In this document: piece after piece, positions 18,165 to 26,348 of the stretch | Position numbering within the stretch: the first letter of the stretch is position 1 | How the letters are laid out: each line of letters starts with the position of its first letter | Assembly (NCBI RefSeq): GCF_002946835.1 | Contig: NZ_CP026652.1 | Location: forward strand, 2,790,001 to 2,854,000 | Length of the DNA stretch: 64,000 nt | Reading direction: 5' to 3' | DNA from: Streptomyces dengpaensis | GTDB lineage: Bacteria > Actinomycetota > Actinomycetes > Streptomycetales > Streptomycetaceae | The notes under the pieces: model-generated | Seen by the model: only the letters and a program-made list of their open reading frames with translations | Told to the model about the DNA's origin: nothing | The model's database searches: none | Program-made: the position numbers and the translations under genes

Positions 18165-18206
18165 CTACGGATCAGAAGGTTGCAGGTTCGAATCCTGCCG
18201 AGTGCA
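18165..18206 (+). other. Attachment-site scar: 3' half of tRNA-Arg(ACG)
   Basis: Reads as the 3' part of a tRNA: anticodon loop CTACGGA (anticodon ACG), stem TCAGA, variable AGGTT, T arm GCAGG-TTCGAAT-CCTGC, acceptor strand CGAGTGC and discriminator A, 42 nt in all. The 5' half is absent. This is the usual form of an attR/attP left by a tRNA-targeting integrase. Its T arm (18182-18200) is identical over 19 bp to tRNA-Arg(CCG) at 6961-6979, but the anticodon and acceptor differ, so the partner gene is a tRNA-Arg(ACG) not in this window. Confidence 0.8.
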
Positions 18207-18357
18207 CACAGCTCATAAGCCTTTCGGGGTGATCCCGGGGGCCTATATGGCATGATCACTTCACGTCAGGGTGCTCCGACCGAGCGCCGTTGCGCGGGTA
18301 CCGCGTGAGACTGCCGCCCGGCACCGTCGCGCGGCCGCAACGATGGAGAGGAAAGTC

Positions 18358-18756
18358 TTGATCGCCAAGCGAAACCGGCCGAAGGCCGTCGTGGGCATCG
18401 CTGCCGCCGCCATGGCGCTCGGCGCGCTCAGCGCTGCGCCGGCGCAGGCTTCCACCAGCTGCAACAGCACACGTCTGTGCTGGTACCAGCCGAACGGCAA
18501 CATAACGAACGTCGACCTCAGCCTCGGTGCCGGTGTTCCCAGCTGCGGCGGCGATGGATTTCAGTACCCCGGTGCCATTGGCAACTACTACGTCCGCAAC
18601 CGCAGCGATAGTTGGCATATCCACCTCTACTACGACTACAACGGCGACGGTAGCGTTACCTCGCCGGAGTTGGTCATACAGCTCGGTCCCGGCGACACCG
18701 AAGAGTCAGCAGCGACACTCAACCCCAACTCCCGGTACTACTACTGCAAAGTCTAG
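18358..18756 (+). CDS. Small secreted Cys-rich protein (peptidase-inhibitor I36-like)
   Basis: TTG 18358 has GGAGAGGAAAG just upstream; an ATG at 18343 lacks a ribosome site and is the alternative. A Sec signal peptide (VVGIAAAAMALGALSAAPAQA, cleavage after AQA) is followed by a 105-residue mature domain: STSCNSTRLCWYQPNGN, VPSCGGDGFQYPGAIGNYYV, ending YYYCKV. The C-x5-LCWYQ opening resembles the I36 inhibitor / beta-gamma-crystallin-like fold of streptomycete secreted proteins. Four cysteines could form two disulfides. Exported, role unknown. It starts just outside the half-tRNA scar. Confidence 0.65.
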   Translation: MIAKRNRPKAVVGIAAAAMALGALSAAPAQASTSCNSTRLCWYQPNGNITNVDLSLGAGVPSCGGDGFQYPGAIGNYYVRNRSDSWHIHLYYDYNGDGSVTSPELVIQLGPGDTEESAATLNPNSRYYYCKV

Positions 18757-18817
18757 AACGCCGCTGTCGATGCGGCTTGAGGGGGGAAAGGCCCACTTGT
18801 CAAGTACACAGGTTGTG

Positions 18818-18880
18818 ACTGACACCAACGCCTGACACCAACAGGCGCGAACAGCGCCGAACCTCGGCGGACCACCAGCC
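18818..18880. repeat. Dispersed repeat with paired TTGGTGTCAG motifs, copy 2
   Basis: Second copy of the element at 16068. About 33 bp nearly identical, then GCCGAACCTCGGCGG after a short gap. The rest of 18757-19067 holds no gene. Confidence 0.5.
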
Positions 18881-19067
18881 GAGAACCACAGCCGGTCGAC
18901 CGACGTCGCCGACATGAGGCCACAGCTCCAAGTTCACAGCAATCGCGGGCGGTGCCCCCGACTAACGGGGTGCACCGCTCGTTGACTCGACCAGGTCGTT
19001 TAGGTGCCCTCGACCTAACCCGGGACATGATCGCGACTGTCAGCCCCGAGTGTTAGAACCCCTGCAT

Positions 19068-19353
19068 GGGTCTGGTGCACGATCGGGTGACATCTGAACT
19101 GGCTTGCCCTGTGGGGCGGGTGGGAAGGATGTCGCTGTGCCCAAGCCTTATCCGGAAGAGTTCCGCGAGGACGTCGTACGGGTCGCGAGGAACTGCGGAT
19201 CGCGATCGTGACCTGGATCGAGAGGACCCATCACCGGCGCCGCAGACAAGCCTCGCTCGGCCGGCTGACCCCCGTCGAATTCGAGACCGTCATGACCACA
19301 CCGGCCCTCCAGGCCGCGTGACCGAACCTGTCACCCAAACCTGCACCAGACCC
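19068..19353 (+). mobile_element. IS3-family deletion remnant with both terminal inverted repeats (MITE-like)
   Basis: Left end GGGTCTGGTGCACGATCGGG (from 19068) and the right end, reversed, GGGTCTGGTGCAGGTTTGGG (from 19353) form a 24-bp imperfect inverted repeat. Inside, GTG 19137 starts the beginning of an OrfA (VPKPYPEEFREDVVRVAR), which passes straight into the end of an IS3-type OrfB (VTWIERTHHRRRRQASLGRL, TPVEFETVMT), stop at 19321. About 1 kb of transposase is gone. Both ends remain, so it could still be moved in trans by a related full-length element. No clear target duplication seen. Confidence 0.72.
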
Positions 19354-19538
19354 CTTCCTTGCGGCAGCACGAGATGAGCTGGGAGCCTCCTAGCATTCGA
19401 TCTCTCCATATTGCTCAACGCACCACGCAGTAGGTCAGAGCTCGCTAGCTAGACGATCCTCTGCCAGGCGATCATCGAGATCGAATAGTGAGCTACCACC
19501 CGAACTCACGCCTGGGCGCGCGATGAGTGGGAACGCAA

Positions 19539-20555
19539 TCAACTCCAGGGCGTGCCGTGAAGCGGACGCCCCGGACCGTGGCCCGGCGCAACGGTCCGTA
19601 CCGGCGGTGCAGCGCTCGGGCCGTCAGCGGGCTGGTTCACCGTACCCGGGGCCACGGGCGGTACCGGCGGTGCAGCGCTCGGGCCGTCAGCGGGCTGGTT
19701 CACCGTACCCGGGGCCACGGGCGGTACCGGCGGTGCAGCGCTCGGGCCGTCAGCGGGCTGGTTCACCGTGCCCGGGGCCACGGGCGGTACCGGCGGTGCA
19801 GCGCTCGGGCCGTCAGCGGGCTGGTTCACCGTACCCGGGGCCACGGGCGGCGCCGACGGTGCAGCGCTCGGGTCTTCAGCGGGCTGGTTCCCCGTGCTCG
19901 GAGCCTGCGCGAGTCCGTTGGCCCACAGCTCGTCGACACGCGCGCGCTCGGTGGCGTTCGGGTAGCGGTTGGTGCAGGACGGGCCGGCGCCGCCGCCCGA
20001 CATCAGCTCACTGCACGGCCCGCTGTAGTTGTCCGGCAGGCCCAGCACGTGCCCGGTCTCGTGGGTGACGACGCGGATCGAGTCGTTCTGCTGGATCTGG
20101 GTGTAGTCGAGGAAGATCTGGCCGCTTCCGTGGCCGTTGGTGGAGGCGTGGGACCCGCGGGGGTCGTTGCCCTCGTAGTAGGAGAAGTCGGCACCGCTCG
20201 AAGCCTCCTCGAGCTTGACGTTGGACTCGGAGCTGTTCCAGACCGAGGCCGAGCTCGATATCTGCGAACGGAAGCTCGGCGCCTTGGAGGCGTCGTAGTA
20301 GAGGGTCACCGCCTGCGCGCTGGGCTGGGCGGCGCGCTTCTCGGCGACCGACTTGAGCACAGCCTCGAAGAACGCCTTGTTGTTCGCGGCCTCCTCAACC
20401 GACCCGTCGTACCGCGCCACGGAGGTACCGGCGGAAGCGGACGGGGTGGCGGCCGTCTGGGCGCTCGCCGGCACCGCCGCGCCCAGCGCGCTAGAGGCCA
20501 GACCCAGGCCGAGAGCGAGGGCGAAGAGTCTCGGGGACGTTCGGGACGACTTCAT
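19539..20555 (-). CDS. Snapalysin-type secreted zinc metalloprotease with repeat tail
   Basis: 338 residues. Signal peptide [20 protein letters not shown], then a pro-segment, then an M7 (snapalysin) catalytic domain: [37 protein letters not shown], the zinc motif [11 protein letters not shown], and [19 protein letters not shown] with the two disulfide cysteines. Length to the end of the domain matches the family; after WANGLAQ a Pro-rich tail of about 110 residues follows, made of a 21-residue unit ([21 protein letters not shown]). Exported milk-protein-degrading enzymes of this family usually have a divergent LysR gene; none is here. The extreme C-terminus ([19 protein letters not shown]) looks frame-drifted. 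Confidence 0.85.
   Translation of the reverse strand: MKSSRTSPRLFALALGLGLASSALGAAVPASAQTAATPSASAGTSVARYDGSVEEAANNKAFFEAVLKSVAEKRAAQPSAQAVTLYYDASKAPSFRSQISSSASVWNSSESNVKLEEASSGADFSYYEGNDPRGSHASTNGHGSGQIFLDYTQIQQNDSIRVVTHETGHVLGLPDNYSGPCSELMSGGGAGPSCTNRYPNATERARVDELWANGLAQAPSTGNQPAEDPSAAPSAPPVAPGTVNQPADGPSAAPPVPPVAPGTVNQPADGPSAAPPVPPVAPGTVNQPADGPSAAPPVPPVAPGTVNQPADGPSAAPPVRTVAPGHGPGRPLHGTPWS
19612..19880 (-). repeat. 63-bp tandem repeat in the protease gene (four-plus copies)
   Basis: Units begin GCGCTCGGGCCGTCAGCGGG at 19612, 19675, 19738 and 19801, with a diverged fifth from 19864. Copies 1-3 are nearly identical, so expansion is recent. In frame it encodes the 21-residue Pro/Ala/Val unit. 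Confidence 0.9.
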
Positions 20556-21128
20556 GTGGGGGGCTCCTACTCACTCGGTGACGCCGAGCGCCCGGTGCGC
20601 GGTCGACACTGCGCGGTCGACTCTGCGTGAACACCGGTTCCGAACTGCAGCGACGTCCTGTGGGTCGACATTCTTAGAACGGCTCGACAAGGAGCGCAAA
20701 GGGTCCCGCCACTACGTCGCCACTACGTCGCCTCGTAGGTCCCAGGACCGCGCCAGGGCCGTGCGCGGGCCTCCCGTCCGCACACGGCGGCAGGAGCGAA
20801 AGCTGTCGCGGCGTCAGAAGCCTTACACCACGGGGCAGCGGGCGTGCGGGCAGACCGGGCGGAATTCCGGGACGCACCGCAGGATCCACATCCGGGCCAA
20901 GACGGACAAATCCTTAGATGTCTGCCACGCCGCGTCTACTAAGCGCGCCGGTTGATTGGCGGAGCGCCGTGACCGACGTCACAAAATATGGGCTTCCGTT
21001 CCTTTCGCGCTCCACCGGCCCCGGGTCGCCCCGAGGGAGTCACCCTCGGCGCTGGGCGGCATCCCTCACCGCTGAGCCGCGGCCGCTCAGTCCTGATCAG
21101 GGTGGAAGCCGGGCCAGCCGTGCAGCCC

Positions 21129-21170
21129 GGCGTGCGGCGTGCGGCGTGCGGCGTGCGGCGTGCGGCGTGC
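21129..21170. repeat. Six copies of GGCGTGC
   Basis: A perfect 42-bp microsatellite of a 7-bp unit. No coding role seen. Confidence 0.85.
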
Positions 21171-21440
21171 GGGGAAAGGTCGGTCGGTTCCTCGCCCGCC
21201 TCCAGCAGCGTGTCCGCCGCACCCAGTGGCTTCGGGACTATGAGGGCCAGGCTGTCGTCAGCCACGCAAACGAGGTGCGTGCAGCACGCAGCAGCCTCAC
21301 GTTCCGCCGCGGCTCCAGGCTCGGATACTGAAGGTGGACTCGGAGCGGGGAGCCAGTCGCAGGGAGCTCCCCGAACAGCTGTTGATGCAGGCGGAGTTGA
21401 CCTACTTCGCGGTAACTCGCTAGCGTCTCAGTAGCGTTGA

Positions 21441-21479
21441 GGGGCCCCACCGTGGCATGCCACGGTGGGGCCCCTTTTT
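21441..21479. terminator. Strong rho-independent terminator
   Basis: A perfect 34-bp palindrome (arm GGGGCCCCACCGTGGCA) at 21441-21474 followed by TTTTT. No supported plus-strand gene precedes it, so it may mark the end of a deleted gene of the element. Confidence 0.85.
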
Positions 21480-21579
21480 GTCCTCTTCTGCACAAACAGC
21501 AGGGGTGAGCGGGGGCGCCGCCGCCATCAGGTTCCTAGGCCGCGAGAGCAGCGACGCCCCATCACAAAGGGGGTTACCC

Positions 21580-21789
21580 ATGAACCAGCAGCATGACATG
21601 CCTGCCGACGGGACCCAGGATGGCCCGGTCAATCACGACTCTCAACCCGCAGGTACGCCCCGACACGTACGCGTGACGATCGGCAAGCACTTCAACTTGT
21701 CTGTGTCTCTGTCGGTCTCGCCCGCCTTCCTCGTGTTCCTGGCCGCTGCCGCTGGTGTCGCGGGCGGCAACTACTGGTTCCTGCTCTGA
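21580..21789 (+). CDS. Small single-pass membrane protein, 69 residues
   Basis: ATG 21580 with AGGGGG 6 bases upstream. The hydrophilic N-terminal half (MNQQHDMPADGTQDGPVNHD) is followed by RHVRVTIGKHFNLSVSLSVS and a hydrophobic C-terminal segment (AFLVFLAAAAGVAGGNYWFL). Resembles the small membrane proteins (SpdD-like) of conjugative elements, but no family is firmly recognised. Confidence 0.55.
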   Translation: MNQQHDMPADGTQDGPVNHDSQPAGTPRHVRVTIGKHFNLSVSLSVSPAFLVFLAAAAGVAGGNYWFLL

Positions 21790-21963
21790 CCTCTTGGTGC
21801 CGCTACGTGCCACAGCCTGGTGCAGTCATCAGCGCGAGGCTGTGGACCACCTGTGGACACGGTGAACTCAATGCACGGCCGCAGAGCCTGTAACCAGCGT
21901 CTTTCCGTGAGCCAGAAGGGCCCTCCGGAGCCGTACGCAGGAACGGAGGAGGCCAAGTCCGGA

Positions 21964-22380
21964 CTAGGTCAGAAGCCGCCACTGGTCCCGCCAAGCGGTG
22001 ACGTCCTCGGGCTTGATGACGGTGTTCCTTGAATCGGGGTTTCGAGGGCGGACACCTCCCACTTGCTCCAGGAACCGCCTGTGACGGGCTTGCACTTCAG
22101 CACGCAGCGTGTCGCCGTCAGCAACGTAGAAGTCATGACCGTCCACTGTGATGTGGACCAGGATGACTCGGCTACAGGTCAGAGCCGTGAACTTCTCGAT
22201 GTCTGCGATCATCCAAGCGCCCTTGGCGGCCACCATCACTTGGGCGGTGTGTTCGCCGATCTCGACGTAGGTCTGGGCGCCCTTTAGCTTGGCCGGCAGC
22301 CCTCGCAAGAGCGCCTCAGCGACAGCGAGGTGACGCCCGGCCTGGTGGGTTTGCGCGTGGGTGCGTGTGGCCATTGGCAT
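21964..22380 (-). CDS. Hypothetical protein, about 138 residues
   Basis: Starts MPMATRTHAQTHQAGRHLAV at 22380 or two codons later; no clear ribosome site. It continues ALLRGLPAKLKGAQTYVEI, then KGAWMIADIEKFTALTCSRV, TVDGHDFYVADGDTLRAEVQ and ends VTAWRDQWRLLT. Soluble, with no transmembrane segment. Proteins like this occur in streptomycete integrative elements; function unknown to me. Upstream lies an attachment-like repeat (22496-22517). Confidence 0.6.
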   Translation of the reverse strand: MPMATRTHAQTHQAGRHLAVAEALLRGLPAKLKGAQTYVEIGEHTAQVMVAAKGAWMIADIEKFTALTCSRVILVHITVDGHDFYVADGDTLRAEVQARHRRFLEQVGGVRPRNPDSRNTVIKPEDVTAWRDQWRLLT

Positions 22381-22495
22381 GGCGAACAGGATGCCCCACG
22401 GTGCGACAGGAGAGAAGCGGACGTCGTACCCGGAACACAAAGGCCTGCGCTTTCCGAGCCTTGACTAGAGGCAGTCCGCGGCTGACCAAGGCCAG

Positions 22496-22545
22496 GCGTG
22501 CCAGATGCGTGCCAGATCCTGCGGGGAACCACGGGGAACAGCGGG
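22496..22545. repeat. Paired GCGTGCCAGAT repeats and GGGAACCACGGGG (attachment-arm-like)
   Basis: Two adjacent 11-bp copies of GCGTGCCAGAT (22496-22506, 22507-22517) are followed by CTGCGGGGAACCACGGGG. The same combination occurs near 37354-37450 and, weaker, near 17558. It lies between a truncated integrase and the next gene, as integrase arm sites do. Confidence 0.55.
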
Positions 22546-22620
22546 GACTGGTCCCGGGTTCGGCCAGGCTCCAACACCACTTCACCGCAGGTCAGCGCAG
22601 CAACCGCTCGACGCCCGCGT

Positions 22621-23154
22621 TCAACCATGTCGACAACGCCGAGTGCCGAAGATCGTATGGGCGGCTCGCGAACGGTGAGATGCCTTGGACACCCAGTGGA
22701 CAACGTTCCGCACCTCGTCCGGGACTTCCCGATCGTCAGGCCCCGGCAACACGAAGGCCCAGTTGCGCAGTGCTCTGCGGATCGTCTCGTCGGACGGCCG
22801 CCCAGCACGCTCGTCGGGCAATTCCACCGTCACGCTGGTAAGCGATTCGTTGATGCCGTCCCGCGTATTGGGGGCGGCATGAGGCCACTTCATCGCGAGA
22901 TACCTGAGGGCGAAGTCGTACCACGACACGGCCGACGTCTTCTCTTCCATCGAGGCCGGAAAGCCCGACTCCGTGTCGAACTCCTCGCCGTCCCGCATCG
23001 CACGCATGAGCTTCGTGCGGTAGTGATCAGCCAGTGCCTTGGTACGGAAGGATTCCGAGAAGACGTTGCCCGCTACAGACCAGCGGACACCGTACGAGGG
23101 CGTTTTCGTGTCGCGCTTCCGGACGCCCCAGACCTTCACGTCGAGTGACTTCAC
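22621..23154 (-). pseudogene. Tyrosine-type integrase, N-terminal fragment
   Basis: From GTG 23154: VKSLDVKVWGVRKRDTKTPS, then YGVRWSVAGNVFSESFRTKA, the core-binding stretch SWYDFALRYLAMKWPHAAPN, and GRPSDETIRRALRNWAFVLP. This is the arm/core-binding half of an AICE integrase. The catalytic half with the R-H-R-Y residues is absent: the open frame ends at 22621 after non-homologous sequence. The start overlaps the stop of an excisionase remnant (GTGA). Confidence 0.75.
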
Positions 23155-23226
23155 GCCGCCGCCTCCAACTGCCGCAGCCACGTGCAGAAGTCGCTCCGCC
23201 AAACCCGGAGCTCTCCGTTGGGGAGC
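23155..23226 (-). pseudogene. Excisionase C-terminal fragment
   Basis: The minus strand reads FKLPNGELRVWRSDFCTWLR then QLEAAA and a stop overlapping the integrase GTG. This is the typical end of a MerR-like Xis that precedes int in AICEs. Its N-terminus is replaced by transporter sequence at about 23226, a recombination junction. Confidence 0.6.
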
Positions 23227-23740
23227 TTGAATGCGGCCGGCGGTCAGCGGGGCGAAGGCGGTGGAGGCCAGGCCGCCGGCGAGCGTGACGATGGTGAGGG
23301 CGCGGACGCGGTCGCTTCCCCACCAGCGCGTGAGGGCGGCGAAGGCGGGCTGGTAGAAGGTGCCGGCCATGGCCACGCCGGCCAGGAGCCAGGCGGCGGT
23401 GAAGGCAGCGAGGTTGGGCGCGTAGGCGATGGCCAGCACGCGACGACGCCCAGGCCGGAGCCTGTGGTCATCACGGCGCGCGGGCCGCGGCGGTCGAGGA
23501 TGCGGCCGACGGGGATGCCGGCGAGGGCGGAGACCAGGAGGGCGCCCGAGAAGGCGGCGGTGGTGGCGGTCGTCGACCAGCCCGTGGCGGCGGTGATCTG
23601 GGGGTTCAACACGGGGAAGGCGTAGTAGACGACCCCCCAGCTGGTGATCTGGGTGACGCACAGGGCGGGCAGGGCGACGCGGGCCGTGACCAGTCTCCCG
23701 TCCCGGTCACGGCCTCGCAGGTGTGGAGGTTGGTCATCGG
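23227..23740 (-). pseudogene. MFS transporter, truncated and frameshifted
   Basis: Minus-strand pieces RLVTARVALPALCVTQITSW, GVVYYAFPVLNPQITAATGW, FSGALLVSALAGIPVGRILD and, in another frame, YAPNLAAFTAAWLLAGVAMA and ALTIVTLAGGLASTAFAPLT belong to the N-terminal half of one major-facilitator permease. The C-terminal six helices are missing, cut at the junction with xis at about 23226. It directly follows arsI, so it was probably the operon's arsenical exporter. Confidence 0.75.
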
Positions 23741-23744
23741 CGGA

Positions 23745-24209
23745 TCAGCAGCAGCCGCCCGCGGCAACCGGTTCCTTCGAGCCGGCGTCGGCCTCGACCA
23801 GGCCGGCGCAGCAGGTGCTGCCCTGCTGCTTGGCCAGGGTGTCGGCGTCGGCCTTGACGACGTACACCTCCCAGGGTTCCTGGCCGGGGCCGTGGACCCA
23901 GACCTTGTCCTGGAGGGCGTAGCAACAGGTGGTGTCGTTCTCCACGTCGGTGGCCAGGCCGGCCTCGCCCAGGCGGGCGGTGGCGGCGTGGACCGCTTCG
24001 GTCGTCTCGACCTCGACGCCGAGGTGGTCGAGGAGGGTTGCCTCGTTTGTGCTGCCTTCGATGAGGACGAGCTTGAGCGGGGGCTCGGCGATGGCGAAGT
24101 TGGCGTAGCCGTCGCGCAGTTTGGCGGGTCCGGTGCCGAAGAGCTTGCTGTAGAAGGCGATGGACGCGTCGAGATCCGGGACGCGGAGGGCGAGCTGTAC
24201 GCGGGACAT
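23745..24209 (-). CDS. arsI: ArsI/CadI-type vicinal-oxygen-chelate protein (organoarsenical C-As lyase candidate)
   Basis: 154 residues from ATG 24209 with AAGGAGG 6 bases upstream. Glyoxalase/VOC fold: MSRVQLALRVPDLDASIAFY and a second half with the vicinal cysteines NDTTCCYALQDKVW (C95, C96), the hallmark of ArsI, which cleaves the carbon-arsenic bond of trivalent methyl- and aryl-arsenicals. H62 (LDHLGV) and E114 (EPWEV) fit the metal site; residue 5 is Q where some ArsIs have H, as in CadI-annotated relatives. Extra cysteine pairs near the C-terminus (STCCAG, GGCC) could bind As(III). It is 28 bp downstream of the flavoprotein gene, same operon. Confidence 0.85.
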   Translation of the reverse strand: MSRVQLALRVPDLDASIAFYSKLFGTGPAKLRDGYANFAIAEPPLKLVLIEGSTNEATLLDHLGVEVETTEAVHAATARLGEAGLATDVENDTTCCYALQDKVWVHGPGQEPWEVYVVKADADTLAKQQGSTCCAGLVEADAGSKEPVAAGGCC

Positions 24210-24237
24210 GGCGAACCTCCTTGGTTGGGTGGGGAGT

Positions 24238-25602
24238 TCAGCAGCCGCCGGAGGTGGTGGCCGGGGCGCCGATGCCGATCTGGAGGGTGGCGGGGGCAGC
24301 GCAGCAGCCGCTTCCGGACTGCTCGGCGTTCTCCGGCTCGTCGAACAGGCCCGCACCGCCGCACACGCCCGTCTCCGGGAGGGTGAGTTCGACGCGCTCG
24401 GCGGCCTCCTGGTCTCCGGCGATCGCCGCCGCGATGGAGCGGACCTGCTCGTAGCCGGTCATGGCGAGGAACGTGGGTGCGCGGCCGTATGACTTCATGC
24501 CGACCAGGTAGACGCCCTGCTCCGGGTGGGAGAGCTCGTTGACGCCGTGCGGGTAGACGGTGCCGCAGGAGTGGACGTTGGGGTCGATGAGCGGGGCGAG
24601 CGCGGTCGGGGCCTGGAGACGTTCGTCGAGGCCGAGACGGAGCTCGGAGAGGAAGGACAGGTCGGGGCGGAGGCCGGTCAGGACGATCACCTCGTCGACC
24701 GGGTCCAGACGGCGACCGTCTTCCCCGACGAGGACGAGCTGGTCGCCGTCCCGCTCCACAGCCTGTGTACGGAATCCGGTGACCGCACTCGCGTGGCCGG
24801 CCCCGACGGCGGCCTTCGCCCGCAGGCCCAGGGCACCTCGGGCCGGGAGCTGGTCGGCCTCGCCACCGCCGTACGTGTTCGCGCCAATGCCCCGACGCAG
24901 GATCCACACCGCGTGCGTGCCGTCCTCCTCCTTCGCCAGGTCGGCGAGGAGCGCGAGAGCCGTGAAGGCTGAGGCACCGGAACCGACGACGGCGGTGCGC
25001 TTGCCCGCGTAGCGGGCGCGCACGGCCGGGTCGTTGAGGTCGGGGACGCGGTAGGCGATGCGGTCGGCGGTCGTCTTCTCGCCGAGGGCGGGCAGGCCGT
25101 CCGCGCCGACCGGACTGGGGGTGGACCAGGTGCCGGAGGCGTCGATGACAGCGCGGGCGGTGATCCGCTCCTCATGGCCGTCGGCGGACTGGATGTGCAC
25201 GGTGAAGGGCTGCTCGTCGCGGCCCGCGTCGACGATGCGGTCGCGCCCGGCGCGGGCCACTCCGGTGACCGTGGTGCCGAAACGGACCTTGTCGCCGAGG
25301 ACGTCAGCGAGGGGCTGGAGGTAGCGCTCGGCCCAGTCGCCGCCGGTCGGGTACGTCGTGCCGTCGGGGCGGACCCAGCCGGTCGGGGCGAGGAGCTTCT
25401 CGGCGGCCGGGTCGATGACCTCGCCCCAGGTCGAGAAGAGGCGGACGTGGGACCAGTCGCGGACGGCGCTGCCGGCGGCGGGGCCGGCCTCCAGGACCAG
25501 GGGTTCGATGCCGCGCTCGATGAGACGGGCGGCGGCGGCCAGGCCGATCGGGCCGGCGCCGATGACCACGACGGGCAGCTGGTCGGTGGTGAGCGCGTTC
25601 AC
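24238..25602 (-). CDS. FAD/NAD(P)-binding flavoprotein oxidoreductase of the ars operon
   Basis: 454 residues from GTG 25602 with AAGGGGGA 6-8 bases upstream. The N-terminal Rossmann FAD site VVVIGAGPIGLAAAARLIER and a second dinucleotide site AVVGSGASAFTALALL near the middle are typical of flavin-dependent monooxygenases and thioredoxin-reductase-like enzymes; ars-linked members have been called ArsO or similar. The C-terminal tail is rich in cysteines (GVCGGAGLF, GSGCCAAP, SGGC), possibly for arsenite. The exact reaction is not provable. Divergent from a broken relative across the shared operator at 25663-25694, so probably ArsR-controlled. The upstream open frame is not coding. Confidence 0.8.
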   Translation of the reverse strand: MNALTTDQLPVVVIGAGPIGLAAAARLIERGIEPLVLEAGPAAGSAVRDWSHVRLFSTWGEVIDPAAEKLLAPTGWVRPDGTTYPTGGDWAERYLQPLADVLGDKVRFGTTVTGVARAGRDRIVDAGRDEQPFTVHIQSADGHEERITARAVIDASGTWSTPSPVGADGLPALGEKTTADRIAYRVPDLNDPAVRARYAGKRTAVVGSGASAFTALALLADLAKEEDGTHAVWILRRGIGANTYGGGEADQLPARGALGLRAKAAVGAGHASAVTGFRTQAVERDGDQLVLVGEDGRRLDPVDEVIVLTGLRPDLSFLSELRLGLDERLQAPTALAPLIDPNVHSCGTVYPHGVNELSHPEQGVYLVGMKSYGRAPTFLAMTGYEQVRSIAAAIAGDQEAAERVELTLPETGVCGGAGLFDEPENAEQSGSGCCAAPATLQIGIGAPATTSGGC

Positions 25603-25662
25603 GAGATTCCCCCTTGTTTCGACATCCGTCGATCCCTTGCGCCGCCAAGCATGGCACCTGTA

Positions 25663-25694
25663 TCGATAAGCGTCAACATAGACATTCATCGAAT
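25663..25694. promoter_or_regulatory. Candidate ArsR operator (copy 1)
   Basis: TCGATAAGCGTCAACATAGA followed by CATTCATCGAAT. It shares the core GTCAACATAGA and both outer TCGA boxes with the site at 26349-26380 in front of arsR2. It lies in the divergent promoter region between the intact flavoprotein operon and the broken flavoprotein gene. Confidence 0.65.
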
Positions 25695-25706
25695 CCGGGA
25701 GGCGGT

Positions 25707-26168
25707 ATGGAACGTGTGGACGTAGCGGTGATCGGGGGCGGCCAGTCCGGACTGGCCGCGGCGCATGCCCTGCGCCGAGAGGGGCTGGTGCCGGTGGTCC
25801 TGGAAGCGTCCGACCGGCCGTCCGGATCGTGGCCGCGCTACTACGACAGCCTCGCGCTCTTCTCTCCCGCCGGATACAGCTCACTGCCCGGGGTGCCCTT
25901 CGACGGGGACCCAGACCGCTATCCGCACCGGGACGAGGTCGTCACCTACCTGTGGCGGTACGCCGACCGCCTGGACGCCGACACCCGCACGGGGACGCGT
26001 GTCCGGGAGATCCGGGCCGCTGCCGACGGTGCATTCACCCTCATGTTGGAGGGCGGGGACGACCTGTCCGCGCGGGGCGTGGTTGCGGCCTCCGGAACCT
26101 TCGGCCGCCCTCACAGTCCAGCGCTGCCGGGGCTGGAGGGCTCCACCCCCTCGCGGTGGCGAGGGTGA
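25707..26168 (+). pseudogene. Flavoprotein monooxygenase (ArsO-like), N-terminal half only
   Basis: ATG 25707 with GGGAGGCGG upstream. MERVDVAVIGGGQSGLAAAH, YDSLALFSPAGYSSLPGVPF and GVVAASGTFGRPHSP show a flavin monooxygenase N-terminus; a full protein is about 350-400 residues. Conserved sequence stops near 26140 after PALPGLEG, and the frame ends at 26168. A C-terminal piece of a similar gene lies head-on on the minus strand just beyond. Confidence 0.75.
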
Positions 26169-26340
26169 CCGGATGCCGTGAGGGCACCCAGCGGGGCCAG
26201 GTAGGCGAGGTCGGGGCGGTAGCCGGTGGCCAGCAGGATCGTGTCGACCTCCTCGCTGCTGCCGTCGGCCCAGGTGACCTGGGTGGCGTCGATCCCCGTG
26301 AACACGGGACGCCGGTCCGGGGAGGCCGTCCGGCCCTCGC
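26111..26340 (-). pseudogene. Flavoprotein monooxygenase, C-terminal fragment (inverted)
   Basis: The minus strand reads VFTGIDATQVTWADGSSEEV then DTILLATGYRPDLAYLAPLG. The ATGYRPD motif is the conserved C-terminal FAD-contact of these monooxygenases. No start or upstream half follows on this strand here, so it was inverted or joined from another copy. Confidence 0.65.
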
Positions 26341-26348
26341 CCCACTGG

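Larger units (their letters stand above)
20556..21579. other. About 1 kb without a supported gene
   Basis: Holds the upstream region of the protease, a 7-bp tandem repeat (GGCGTGC six times, 21129-21170) and a strong terminator at 21441-21479. Open frames in it are not protein-like. Confidence 0.5.

Noticed and set aside
6914..18206. Simple AICE bounded by attL in tRNA-Arg(CCG) and attR at 18165
   Set aside because: Only the 19-bp T arm matches; anticodon loop and acceptor strand differ, so these are not two halves of one attachment site.
18060..18260. N-terminal extension of the 17681-18034 protein
   Set aside because: The upstream translation (RTCNLLIRSS) is the antisense of the tRNA relic, not protein.
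19612..19880. Possible CRISPR array or intergenic repeat
   Set aside because: Head-to-tail 63-bp repeat inside an open reading frame, coding for a 21-residue unit; no spacers.
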